A stretch of 64,000 nucleotides of DNA from Sediminibacterium sp. (lineage in GTDB: Bacteria; Bacteroidota; Bacteroidia; Chitinophagales; Chitinophagaceae). Within the stretch, counting starts at the first letter, position 1; every line of letters begins with the position of its first letter. The DNA is taken from positions 186,001 to 250,000 of the forward strand of contig NZ_JAUYTR010000005.1 in the NCBI RefSeq assembly GCF_030695065.1, given 5' to 3'. The position numbers and the translations under genes are program-made. The notes under the pieces are model-generated. The model made no database searches. It was not told the DNA's origin and saw only the letters and a list, made by a program, of their open reading frames with translations. Shown one piece after another: positions 42,420-50,901 of the stretch.

Positions 42420-44834
42420 ATGACTATCAGTTACAATTGGCTTTGTGAATATTTACCGGATGCAATAGAACCCGCTCAATTGTCTAAAATCCTTACGTCT
42501 ATTGGTTTAGAAGTAGAGAGTTTAGCGCAATATGAAAAAATTAAGGGCGGATTAGCGGGCGTGGTAATAGGAGAGGTATTGACTTGTGAGCAGCACCCTA
42601 ATGCTGATAAACTAAAATTGACCACCATCAATATTGGTAAAGAAGCACCATTGAAAGTAGTTTGTGGCGCAGCCAATGTTGCAGTAGAACAAAAAGTAGC
42701 TGTGGCAACGGTGGGAGCAACCATCTATCCAATGACAGGTGAACCCATGACCATGAAAGCCGCTAAGATCAGGGGCGAAGAAAGCCAGGGAATGATTTGT
42801 GCAGAAGATGAACTAGGATTGGGTTACAGCCACGATGGCATTTTGGTATTGCCCAACCACTTAACGCCAGGAACCCCTGCAGCAGCATACTTTAAACCTT
42901 ATTCAGACTATATTTTTGAAATTGGGCTTACCCCTAATCGCATGGATGCCATGAGTCATTTAGGGGTTGCGCGTGATGTTGCTGCTTACTTAACGCACCA
43001 TCAAAAAGAAACCCGCGTTAAACAACCATATGCCAATGGATTCAAAGCCGATAACAATGATGCACCCATAAAAGTAACTGTAGAAAACACCAATGATTGC
43101 CCAAGGTATGCGGGTGTAACTATTTCAGGTGTTACCGTTGCACCTTCCCCTGAATGGTTGGTGAATAAGCTAACAGCCATTGGCGTAAGAAGTATTAATA
43201 ATATTGTAGACGTCACCAATTATATTTTACACGAAACTGGGCAACCCTTACACGCTTTCGATTTGAAGGCTGTAACTGGCAATGAAATCATCGTAAAAAA
43301 TGTAGCAACAGGTACAAAATTTACTACCCTAGACGATAAAGAAAGAAGTTTACACGCAGAAGATTTGATGATTTGCAATGCCAATGAAAGCATGTGTATT
43401 GCAGGTGTTTTCGGCGGAAGCAAGAGCGGCGTAAACAATGAAACCACCGCCATCTTTTTAGAAAGTGCCTGTTTTCATTCCACTACCATTCGCAAAACTT
43501 CTATGCGCCATGGGTTAAGAACCGATGCTGCTACTCGCTTTGAGAAGGGGATTGATATTTCAAACACAGCAAATGTGCTAAAGCGTGCTGCATTGCTTAT
43601 AAAAGAAGTTGCAGGCGGAACCATTTCTTGTGACCTTATAGATGTTTACCCTAACCCTAAACCAAAAACAACGGTAACCATTAAAAATCACTATCTCAAA
43701 AAGTTAAGTGGTAAGAATTATCATGCCGATAAAGTGAAGCGAATTTTAACTTCATTGGGTTTTGAAATAGCCAAAGAAGGATTAGACGAGCTAATGGTTG
43801 AAGTACCCTACAGCAAGCCAGACATCAGTATTCCAGCCGATTTAGTGGAAGAAATTTTACGCATAGATGGGTTAGACAATGTAGAAATTCCTACGATGAT
43901 CAGCATCAGTCCTTCAGTAGAAAAATTGGGCATCAAAGAAAACTTAAAAGAAAAAATTGCTTATTTCTTAGTTGGTAAAGGGTACACAGAAATATTAACC
44001 AATTCAATTACGAATAGTAAATATTTTGACGAAGCGCATTCGGGCAATGTGGTTAAAATGATGAATAATTTGAGCGCAGAATTAGACGCAATGCGCCCAT
44101 CTATGTTAGAGAGTGGATTAGAAACTATTGCTTATAATGTGAATAGAAGAAATACCAATTTGCAATTATTTGAATTTGGTAAAACGTATTTAGTAGACGG
44201 CGAAGGCTTTAAGGAAGAAGAACATTTTTGCATTTTTGCAACAGGCAATAGTGCAGAACAAGGTTGGAGAAACAAAACAACACCTATAGATTTTTATAGT
44301 ATGAAAGGACTAGCTACTGCAGTTTTACAGTGGTGTGGACTACAACATATTTGCATGGAAGAATCAGCTGAAATAGCCGACACCGTTGTTATATACGCGA
44401 ACAAGCAATTACTGGGTACATTACAAATGGTAGGCAAAAACAAATTGAATCAATTTGATTTAAAGCAGCCTGTTTATATGCTTGATCTTCCATTTGCCAA
44501 TTTGGTAAAAGCGGTACAGAAAATAAAAGTGGTATACAAAGAAGTCAATAAGTTTCCAGCTGTACAACGAGACTTAGCATTGGTGGTAAACAAACAAACC
44601 CGATTTGAGCAAATTGAAAAAGCGGTGCAAGGGCTTAAAATAAACAAGCTTCAACAGATGAATTTGTTTGATGTGTTCGAAAGTGATAAACTCGGTGCCG
44701 ATAAAAAATCAATGGCTGTTAATTTCACTTTTTCAGACGATACCAAAACATTGACCGATCATGAAATTGATGCAATGATGAATAAATTGATCAAATGTTT
44801 TGAAAAGGAAATTAATGCTGAAATCAGAAAATAA
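42420..44834 (+). CDS. pheT: phenylalanine--tRNA ligase beta subunit
   Basis: The 804-residue subunit has the domain order EMAP-II-like tRNA-binding (about 40-150, VVCGAANVA), B3/B4 (GVRSINNIVDVTNYIL), B5, catalytic-like core and the C-terminal ferredoxin-like anticodon-binding domain (VNKFPAVQRDLALVVNK). Length is normal. The gene for the alpha subunit is not in the window. Downstream genes (coiled-coil protein, zapA, rny) follow closely. Confidence 0.97.
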   Translation: MTISYNWLCEYLPDAIEPAQLSKILTSIGLEVESLAQYEKIKGGLAGVVIGEVLTCEQHPNADKLKLTTINIGKEAPLKVVCGAANVAVEQKVAVATVGATIYPMTGEPMTMKAAKIRGEESQGMICAEDELGLGYSHDGILVLPNHLTPGTPAAAYFKPYSDYIFEIGLTPNRMDAMSHLGVARDVAAYLTHHQKETRVKQPYANGFKADNNDAPIKVTVENTNDCPRYAGVTISGVTVAPSPEWLVNKLTAIGVRSINNIVDVTNYILHETGQPLHAFDLKAVTGNEIIVKNVATGTKFTTLDDKERSLHAEDLMICNANESMCIAGVFGGSKSGVNNETTAIFLESACFHSTTIRKTSMRHGLRTDAATRFEKGIDISNTANVLKRAALLIKEVAGGTISCDLIDVYPNPKPKTTVTIKNHYLKKLSGKNYHADKVKRILTSLGFEIAKEGLDELMVEVPYSKPDISIPADLVEEILRIDGLDNVEIPTMISISPSVEKLGIKENLKEKIAYFLVGKGYTEILTNSITNSKYFDEAHSGNVVKMMNNLSAELDAMRPSMLESGLETIAYNVNRRNTNLQLFEFGKTYLVDGEGFKEEEHFCIFATGNSAEQGWRNKTTPIDFYSMKGLATAVLQWCGLQHICMEESAEIADTVVIYANKQLLGTLQMVGKNKLNQFDLKQPVYMLDLPFANLVKAVQKIKVVYKEVNKFPAVQRDLALVVNKQTRFEQIEKAVQGLKINKLQQMNLFDVFESDKLGADKKSMAVNFTFSDDTKTLTDHEIDAMMNKLIKCFEKEINAEIRK

Positions 44835-44850
44835 CGTCTAATTTTTGACT

Positions 44851-45138
44851 ATGGCTCTGTTGAATGAACATATAACTGAATTGCAAGAAAAACTGCAAGT
44901 ATTGTTGAAAGCTTATCGCCAGGTTCAAAAAGAGAACCAGCGACTAGAAAAAGAGTTGAGCAATATTCAACAGTTGCAAGCGAGTAATACAGCCACATTA
45001 AGTGTATTGGAACAAAAATTAGCAGCGGCCAGAATGAGTTCAGGCAGCTGGGATCCGGAAGAAAAACTCAAATTGCAAAAACAAATAGATACCTATCTTA
45101 AAGAAATAGATAAATGCCTGGCGTTGCTGCACGCTTAA
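44851..45138 (+). CDS. small coiled-coil protein, possible cell-division partner of ZapA
   Basis: The 95-residue protein is almost wholly predicted coiled coil (heptads through HITELQEKLQVLLKAYRQVQ and ENQRLEKELSNIQQL), ending KEIDKCLALLHA. It lies 4 bp upstream of zapA, so both are made together. Size and fold are like ZapB, but no homology can be claimed by eye. ATG 44851 is preferred over the TTG six bases earlier. Confidence 0.75.
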   Translation: MALLNEHITELQEKLQVLLKAYRQVQKENQRLEKELSNIQQLQASNTATLSVLEQKLAAARMSSGSWDPEEKLKLQKQIDTYLKEIDKCLALLHA

Positions 45139-45142
45139 TACC

Positions 45143-45439
45143 ATGTCTGAATTAATACCCGTAAATATTGTTGTTGCCGACCGGAACTACCGCTTAAAAA
45201 TTGAAGCGGAAGACGAAGAAATGGTGCGCAAAACAGCCCAAACCATCAACGAAAAAATTGCCCAATTCAAAACTGATTTTGCGGGCAAAGACACACAGGA
45301 CTATTTGGCCATGGTTTTGCTTTGGTTTGCTACCGAGCAAAAAGACAATGCTAAACTGGCTTTACTGGCCGATGAAACTTCCAAACAAATTAAAGAACTG
45401 GCTCAATCCATTGATAAAGCATTGGAAGATCACCCCTAA
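45143..45439 (+). CDS. zapA: cell division protein ZapA
   Basis: The 98-residue protein has the ZapA pattern: an N-terminal beta part (PVNIVVADRNYRLKIEAEDE) with the family arginine/tyrosine, and a C-terminal helix (YLAMVLLWFATEQKDNAK onward) for dimerisation. ZapA bundles FtsZ protofilaments at the division ring. It is 4 bp after a coiled-coil protein and upstream of rny. Confidence 0.9.
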   Translation: MSELIPVNIVVADRNYRLKIEAEDEEMVRKTAQTINEKIAQFKTDFAGKDTQDYLAMVLLWFATEQKDNAKLALLADETSKQIKELAQSIDKALEDHP

Positions 45440-45566
45440 TTTACCTTAGTACTCAAAAATCTCCTATCTTCTTGTTATCTTCGTAGCAAGTCAATTACTT
45501 ATTATATATAAATGAGATTTGATCTGTTAAATAGAATTGTGAACGTTTTAAACCCTTGCCAAGAAC

Positions 45567-47132
45567 ATGGATCCAATAATTATTTCCATCATATCAGCTG
45601 TAGTAGCCCTAGTAGCGGGTGTTGTAGCGGGTAAAGTCATTTTTGCAAAAAACACCCAAAAACAAGTAGAAGACGCCGAATTACAGGCGCAAACCATTTT
45701 AAAAGAAGCAGAACTAAGAGCAGAAACCGTAAAAAAGGAGAAGCAATTAGAAGCAAAAGAAAGGTTTGTACAATTAAAATCGGAGTATGAGCGCGATGTG
45801 AACGAGCGCAATCGCAAAATTGGCGAAGTAGAAAATCGCATTAAGCAGAAAGAGATTACCATCAACCAAAAGGAAGCCAGCATTGAAAAGCAGGTGAAAG
45901 AAAACGATGCTATCAAAGAAAATTTGAACCGTCAGATTGAGTTGGTGAATATCAAAAGAACTGAATTAGAGAAGCACCAAGAAGAGCATATCCGCCGATT
46001 AGAAAAAGTGGCTGGCTTAACTGCTGAAGACGCTAAAGCCCAGTTAATTGAAAGCTTGAAGCAAGAAGCGCACACACAGGCATTGGCATTACAACAAGAA
46101 ATTATTGAAGACGCCAAGCAAAAAGCCAATAAAGAAGCCCGCAAGATTGTTATTCAGTCTATACAGCGTACCGCTGCGGAGCATACCATTGAAAATACGG
46201 TGACCGTTTTCAACTTAGAAACCGACGAAATAAAAGGTCAAATCATTGGTAGAGAAGGTCGTAATATCCGCGCCATTGAAGCCGCTACTGGGGTTGATTT
46301 AATTGTGGATGATACGCCGGAAGCCATTATACTCAGCAGTTTTGATCCACTAAGAAGAGAAATTGCCCGCTTGAGTTTACAGCGCTTGGTATCCGATGGA
46401 CGTATTCACCCTGCACGTATTGAAGAAGTGGTAGAAAAAACCCGTCGTCAATTAGAAGACCAGGTAATGGAAATTGGAGAGCGCACCGTAATAGAAATGG
46501 GCATCCATGGTTTACACAAAGAGTTAATTAGAATTGTAGGTAAAATGCGTTTCCGTTCTTCTTACGGCCAAAACCTATTGATGCATAGCCGTGAAACAGC
46601 CAATTTATGTGGGATTATGGCCTCCGAGTTAGGCATGAACCCTAAACTGGCTAAAAGAGCGGGATTATTGCACGATATAGGCAAGGTTCCTGACGAAGAA
46701 ACCGAATTAAGCCACGCCTTATTAGGGGCTAAATTGGCCGAGAAATATGGCGAAAACCCTGCGGTAGTAAACGCAATTGGGGCTCACCACGACGAAATGG
46801 AAATGTTGTACGTGATTTCTCCGATTGTTCAGGCTTGTGATGCTATCAGTGGTGCAAGACCGGGTGCTAGAAGGGAAATTATGCAGCAATACCTGCAAAG
46901 AATCAAAGATTTAGAGAACCTAGCATTGGCTTACCAAGGGGTAGAGAAAGCGTATGCAATTCAAGCAGGACGTGAGTTACGCGTGATTGTAGAAGCAGAT
47001 AAAGTAAGCGATGTAGACAGCGATAAACTCAGTTTTGAAATAGCACAAAAAATACAAACAGAAATGACCTATCCAGGTCAAATTAGGGTGACGGTAATTA
47101 GGGAAAAGAGGGCTGTAAACGTAGCTCGATAG
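45567..47132 (+). CDS. rny: ribonuclease Y
   Basis: RNase Y is a membrane-bound endoribonuclease that starts mRNA decay. The 521-residue protein has an N-terminal membrane helix ([18 protein letters not shown]), a long coiled coil (about 30-200), a KH domain ([19 protein letters not shown]) and an HD domain with [14 protein letters not shown] and [11 protein letters not shown]. Length is typical. The leader of about 125 bp between zapA and rny has a weak promoter-like TATCTTCG at 45476-45483. Confidence 0.96.
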   Translation: MDPIIISIISAVVALVAGVVAGKVIFAKNTQKQVEDAELQAQTILKEAELRAETVKKEKQLEAKERFVQLKSEYERDVNERNRKIGEVENRIKQKEITINQKEASIEKQVKENDAIKENLNRQIELVNIKRTELEKHQEEHIRRLEKVAGLTAEDAKAQLIESLKQEAHTQALALQQEIIEDAKQKANKEARKIVIQSIQRTAAEHTIENTVTVFNLETDEIKGQIIGREGRNIRAIEAATGVDLIVDDTPEAIILSSFDPLRREIARLSLQRLVSDGRIHPARIEEVVEKTRRQLEDQVMEIGERTVIEMGIHGLHKELIRIVGKMRFRSSYGQNLLMHSRETANLCGIMASELGMNPKLAKRAGLLHDIGKVPDEETELSHALLGAKLAEKYGENPAVVNAIGAHHDEMEMLYVISPIVQACDAISGARPGARREIMQQYLQRIKDLENLALAYQGVEKAYAIQAGRELRVIVEADKVSDVDSDKLSFEIAQKIQTEMTYPGQIRVTVIREKRAVNVAR

Positions 47133-47146
47133 AAAATTCATGAAAA

Positions 47147-47179
47147 TTTGCATTTTTTAAAATATTCCCATTACCTTTG
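47147..47179 (+). promoter_or_regulatory. promoter of rplS
   Basis: TTTG (47147-47150), a 21-nt spacer and TACCTTTG (47172-47179) match the Bacteroidota -33/-7 promoter exactly. The ATG at 47202 follows 22 nt later. This is the best promoter seen in the window and argues against the longer rplS frame starting at 47148. Confidence 0.75.
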
Positions 47180-47201
47180 CCGTCCGATAAAAATAAATGT
47201 T

Positions 47202-47552
47202 ATGCAGGCAGCAGTACAGTTTGTTCACGAACAATTGACCACGAAAAGAGAATTACCTAGCTTCAAAGCTGGTGATAATATTACCGTTAACTATAAGATT
47301 GTAGAGGGTGGTAAAGAGCGTATCCAGTCTTTCCGCGGAGATGTTATTAAACTACAAGGTGTAGGAGCTACTGCTTCATTTACCGTACGTAAAATCTCTG
47401 ATGGTGTAGGTGTTGAGCGTTTGTTCCCCATCCAATCTCCAAATATTGAGTCAGTTATCTTAAACAAAAAAGGTAAAGTACGTCGTGCGAAGTTGTTTTA
47501 CCTACGTGAAAGAAGCGGTAAAAGTGCTCGTATTAAAGAAAAACGTTTCTAG
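47202..47552 (+). CDS. rplS: 50S ribosomal protein L19
   Basis: The 116-residue product (MQAAVQFVHEQLTT start) has the L19 features FKAGDNITVNYKIVEGGKER, TVRKISDGVGVERLFPIQSP and VRRAKLFYLRERSGK. L19 lies at the 30S-50S interface. A frame extended to 47148 would run through the promoter and is rejected. A terminator follows at 47572-47607. Confidence 0.96.
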   Translation: MQAAVQFVHEQLTTKRELPSFKAGDNITVNYKIVEGGKERIQSFRGDVIKLQGVGATASFTVRKISDGVGVERLFPIQSPNIESVILNKKGKVRRAKLFYLRERSGKSARIKEKRF

Positions 47553-47571
47553 TAGAACGATAAATTATATA

Positions 47572-47607
47572 AAAAAGCGTCCCGAATTATCGAGGCGCTT
47601 TTTTTAT
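47572..47607 (+). terminator. rho-independent terminator after rplS
   Basis: AAAAAGCG and the matching CGCTTTTT form the base of a GC-containing stem with inner pairs from TCCCGA and TCGAGG around a small loop. A run of seven T follows. It lies about 20 bp after the rplS stop. Confidence 0.85.
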
Positions 47608-47632
47608 TGGGTTTGTGGTACAGTTTTGCCTT

Positions 47633-47640
47633 AACTTTAC
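47633..47640 (+). promoter_or_regulatory. -7 promoter-like element for tatA-gatA
   Basis: TAACTTTA lies 18 nt before the ATG of tatA and just after the rplS terminator. A TTTG 16 nt upstream of it is close to -33 spacing. Confidence 0.45.
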
Positions 47641-47658
47641 GGCATTAAATAATATACT

Positions 47659-47847
47659 ATGGGAAGTTTAGGTTTTCAGGAATTACTGATCATTGGTATC
47701 GTAGTCCTAGTTTTATTTGGTGGAAGAAAAATTCCTGAGTTCATGAGAGGTCTTGGTAAAGGTATCCGTGAATTTAACGACGCCAAGAATAACGTGAAGA
47801 AAGAATTAGAAGAAGGCATTAAGGAAAAAGACAGCACAACCGCGTAA
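47659..47847 (+). CDS. tatA: Sec-independent protein translocase TatA/E
   Basis: This 62-residue protein has one N-terminal membrane helix ([19 protein letters not shown]), the hinge [19 protein letters not shown] and a polar tail, exactly the TatA/TatE pattern. It forms the pore of the twin-arginine system. The tatC gene is not in the window. Its stop and the gatA start share one base (TAATG). Confidence 0.94.
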   Translation: MGSLGFQELLIIGIVVLVLFGGRKIPEFMRGLGKGIREFNDAKNNVKKELEEGIKEKDSTTA

Positions 47848-49283
47848 TGTTTGGTTTTACTACAATCAAAGCATTTCATACTGCATTGCAAAACGGCCAA
47901 ACCACTTGTGTGGAGGCCGTTCTTTTTTATACTAAGGCCATTGCTCAAAATGCTCACTTAAATGCGTTTTTAGAAGTTTACGAAACCGAAGCAGTAGAAA
48001 GAGCAAAGCAGTTAGATGCTGCAGCAGCCAATGGTGTGCTTGCAGGCCCATTACACGGTGTGGTAGTGGGACTAAAAGATGTGATTGCCCATAAAGGGCA
48101 TACACTTACTGCCAGCTCAAAAATGTTGGGCACTTTTGAGTCCGTTTACAACGCCACTGTTACCGAAAAATTATTAGCCGCCGGAGCCATTATTATTGGC
48201 CGTCAAAACTGCGATGAATTTGCCATGGGCAGCAGCAATGAAAATTCTGCATACGGCCCTGTTTGCAATGCAGCAGATACCAATAAAGTTTCCGGAGGCT
48301 CTTCAGGGGGATCAGCAGTTGCTGTGCAAGCAGGACTCTGCATGATTAGCTTGGGCAGCGATACTGGCGGCTCTGTAAGACAGCCAGCAGATTTTTGTGG
48401 CGTAGTGGGTATTAAACCCAGCTACGGAAGAATCTCGAGATATGGGTTAATTGCTTATGCTTCTTCCTTTGATCAGATTGGAATTTTTTCTACCACTGTG
48501 GAAGATACCGCATTGGTATTAGAAGTAATTGCCGGTGCTGATGAATATGATAGCACGGTTTCTCAGCGGCCTGTAGAACCATACAGTAGCGCTATTGTAG
48601 CACCCGAAAAAAAATACAGATTAGCCTATTTTAAAGAAGCATTAAATCATCCTTCTTTAGATGCAGCAATACAAGAACAAACTTTCTCCTTTATAAAAAG
48701 TATGCAAGCAGCAGGGCATACAGTAGAAGCCATTGATTTTAATTTACTCGAATACGTAGTGCCCACTTATTATGTATTAACCACTGCAGAAGCATCTAGT
48801 AATTTATCTAGATACGATGGAGTACGCTTTGGTCATAGAACAAACAAAGTAGGAATTGATTTAACCGAAATGTACAAAGCTTCTCGCTCAGAAGGTTTTG
48901 GAGAGGAAGTAAAAAGAAGAATTTTACTAGGCACATTTGTATTGAGTGAGGGATTTTTTGATGCTTATTTTACGAAAGCCCAACAAGTTCGACAACTACT
49001 GAAACAACGAACTGATGCTATTTTCGGCGAATACGATGCCATCCTTTCTCCTACTGTTCCATCAACTGCATTTACGATTGGCGCAAAATCGGATGATCCT
49101 ATTGAAATGTTCTTGGCAGATATTTATACCGTATATCCAAACTTAGTGGGCATACCTGCTATTTCCATTCCTTTGTTTACGCATCCCAATGGAATGCCAT
49201 TTGGTTTGCAACTTATGACGCGTTCTTTTGATGAAATGAATCTATTGCAATTGAGTGCTCAATTGATGGAACTAAAACCATGA
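47847..49283 (+). CDS. gatA: Asp/Glu-tRNA amidotransferase subunit A
   Basis: GatA is the glutaminase/amidase of the GatCAB complex that makes Gln-tRNA and/or Asn-tRNA. The 478-residue amidase-signature protein has the Ser-cisSer-Lys triad at K77 (VGLKDVI), S152 (GGSSGGSA) and S176 (SDTGGSVRQPA). Length is typical. It is fused in translation to tatA (1-bp overlap) and overlaps the transglycosylase gene by 4 bp. Confidence 0.95.
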   Translation: MFGFTTIKAFHTALQNGQTTCVEAVLFYTKAIAQNAHLNAFLEVYETEAVERAKQLDAAAANGVLAGPLHGVVVGLKDVIAHKGHTLTASSKMLGTFESVYNATVTEKLLAAGAIIIGRQNCDEFAMGSSNENSAYGPVCNAADTNKVSGGSSGGSAVAVQAGLCMISLGSDTGGSVRQPADFCGVVGIKPSYGRISRYGLIAYASSFDQIGIFSTTVEDTALVLEVIAGADEYDSTVSQRPVEPYSSAIVAPEKKYRLAYFKEALNHPSLDAAIQEQTFSFIKSMQAAGHTVEAIDFNLLEYVVPTYYVLTTAEASSNLSRYDGVRFGHRTNKVGIDLTEMYKASRSEGFGEEVKRRILLGTFVLSEGFFDAYFTKAQQVRQLLKQRTDAIFGEYDAILSPTVPSTAFTIGAKSDDPIEMFLADIYTVYPNLVGIPAISIPLFTHPNGMPFGLQLMTRSFDEMNLLQLSAQLMELKP

Positions 49284-50302
49284 AAAACTGCCATTATAAT
49301 CCAACTATAAAAAATCTATTGCGCATATTTATACAAGCAATATTAGTAGGATTATGCATGCTCCCAAACACTAGTGCTCATGCACAAAAAGACAGTACGA
49401 CCGATAAGTTTGGTTTTAAATCGCTCTTCAAAAACAAGTTTGATGCATCCAAGCCTTATGCCGCACAACTCAATCCCAGGGCGGTTTCCTTTGTACAAGA
49501 ATACATGCGAAAGCATACCAAGTCTTTAGAAAAAATGAAGTTGTGGGGCAAGCCCTATTTTGATTTGTATGATGCCGTATTGGTGCAATATGGGATTCCT
49601 AAAGAAATGAAATACCTCAGTGTAATTGAAAGTAATTTAGGCGCAGGGGTTGTATCCTGGGCAGGCGCAGCAGGCCCTTGGCAAATCATGGACTTTGAAG
49701 CAAAGCGTTTTGGTTTAAGTGTGCGCAACCCCGATGAGCGAATGGATTACAACAAGAGTACCCATGTTGCAGCAAAAATAATGCGTGAATTATTTGCACA
49801 ATTTAACGATTGGTTATTGGTAGTAGCAGGTTACAATGGAGGCGCAGGAAGGGTTAGACAAGCCATCAAAAAAACAGGCAGCAGCAATTTCTGGCAATTG
49901 CAATACCATTTGCCCGAAGAAACGCGCAACCATGTAAAGAAATTTATTGCAACGCATTATGTAATGGAAGGTGGAGGAGGATGGACCACCATGACGGCTG
50001 CTGAAACCAAATACCAGAAAGAGAATACCCCACAAAACGGAAATACTGCATTATTAAGCGCAGAAGAATTGGCCAACTCTACAGAAATAAAAATTACTGG
50101 CAGGTATCAATCATTGGTAATAGCCAATGAGCTAAGTTTAGATATACAACAATTTAATAAATGGAATCCCGGATTTGAAAAGTCTTTGTCTGCGGGAAAA
50201 GAATACCCTATGCGCTTACCAAAAGATAAGGCAGTACTATTTGAAGCAAAAAAACAAGCCCTGTTGGCAGCATCATTGCGGGCTTTGCTACAGAACTTTT
50301 AG
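49280..50302 (+). CDS. lytic murein transglycosylase (MltD-like)
   Basis: The 340-residue exported protein has an N-terminal signal segment (ILVGLCMLPNTSAHAQ), an SLT domain with catalytic E117 in SVIESNLGAG, followed by WAGAAGPWQIMDFEAKRFGL and AGYNGGAGRVRQAI, and a C-terminal LysM-like part (SLVIANELSLDIQQFNKWNP). It cleaves peptidoglycan glycan strands. It overlaps gatA by 4 bp, an unusual but well-defined coupling. Confidence 0.92.
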   Translation: MKNCHYNPTIKNLLRIFIQAILVGLCMLPNTSAHAQKDSTTDKFGFKSLFKNKFDASKPYAAQLNPRAVSFVQEYMRKHTKSLEKMKLWGKPYFDLYDAVLVQYGIPKEMKYLSVIESNLGAGVVSWAGAAGPWQIMDFEAKRFGLSVRNPDERMDYNKSTHVAAKIMRELFAQFNDWLLVVAGYNGGAGRVRQAIKKTGSSNFWQLQYHLPEETRNHVKKFIATHYVMEGGGGWTTMTAAETKYQKENTPQNGNTALLSAEELANSTEIKITGRYQSLVIANELSLDIQQFNKWNPGFEKSLSAGKEYPMRLPKDKAVLFEAKKQALLAASLRALLQNF

Positions 50303-50316
50303 CGTGTTGCTTTTAC

Positions 50317-50790
50317 TTAGTTCACCGCTTTGTCTGCACAACAACTGCTGGCAAATGCATCTGGCTTGGCTTTAAAGGCAAAACCCATTCCCAATATATA
50401 CCCCATTGCTTCGCGCAAAGCATCATTGCTTTTAAACATGGGGTTGGTATTAATGTCGGCATGCACTTCCATTTCAATTTGGTGCTCAATAAACAATGGG
50501 CAAAGTTCGTAGGCAATTTCAATGCTCTTGGCCACTTCAGTAAGCATTCTTTCTTTTAAATGATACCGCTGTTTGGTTTTTTCGTTGTGGATGTACATAA
50601 AGCCACCACTGTGTTCGCGCAAGAAAACAATCACTGTGGCAAACTCAGTGTCTTCTCCTTTAACCTGGCTGTCGGTGCCAATACAAACTTTTAGTTTAGT
50701 GCCTTTTGCCGTTTCTTTTTTGATGGCTTCTTCTACCGCATCTTTAATGGGTAATACGATGTTTTCTCCATTGAATTTTCTCCAACGCAT
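50317..50790 (-). CDS. YkuK/DUF458-family RNase H-like protein
   Basis: The 157-residue protein shows the DUF458 pattern: an RNase H-like first strand with VCIGTDSQVKGEDTEFATVIVF, a middle helix (ERMLTEVAKSIEIAYELCP), VHADINTNPMFKSNDALREA and the ending GMGFAFKAKPDAFASSCCAD. The acidic residues (D in GTDSQ, E, D in HADIN) could form a nuclease site. Function is unknown. It is convergent with the transglycosylase gene. Confidence 0.85.
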   Translation of the reverse strand: MRWRKFNGENIVLPIKDAVEEAIKKETAKGTKLKVCIGTDSQVKGEDTEFATVIVFLREHSGGFMYIHNEKTKQRYHLKERMLTEVAKSIEIAYELCPLFIEHQIEMEVHADINTNPMFKSNDALREAMGYILGMGFAFKAKPDAFASSCCADKAVN

Positions 50791-50885
50791 AAAATAGGGT
50801 TTTTTGAAGTTACCAACTAAAAGCCCTAATTACCGCAAATCCATATCATCTTATTATTAACAGTGGTGGATAATGCCCCAAATGG

Positions 50886-50893
50886 TAACTTTG
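50886..50893 (+). promoter_or_regulatory. -7 promoter element for the ABC transporter gene
   Basis: TAACTTTG, an exact TAnnTTTG match, ends 8 nt before the ATG at 50902. It favours that start over the GTG at 50863 and implies a near-leaderless mRNA. Confidence 0.5.
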
Positions 50894-50901
50894 TCCCTAC
50901 C

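Noticed and set aside
45440..45566. 6S RNA gene between zapA and rny
   Set aside because: The gap is only 127 bp, and I could not fold the long bulged hairpin of 6S RNA in it; it is better seen as the rny leader.
47148..47201. Longer start for rplS
   Set aside because: It overlaps a complete -33/-7 promoter, and L19 proteins start near MQAAVQF.
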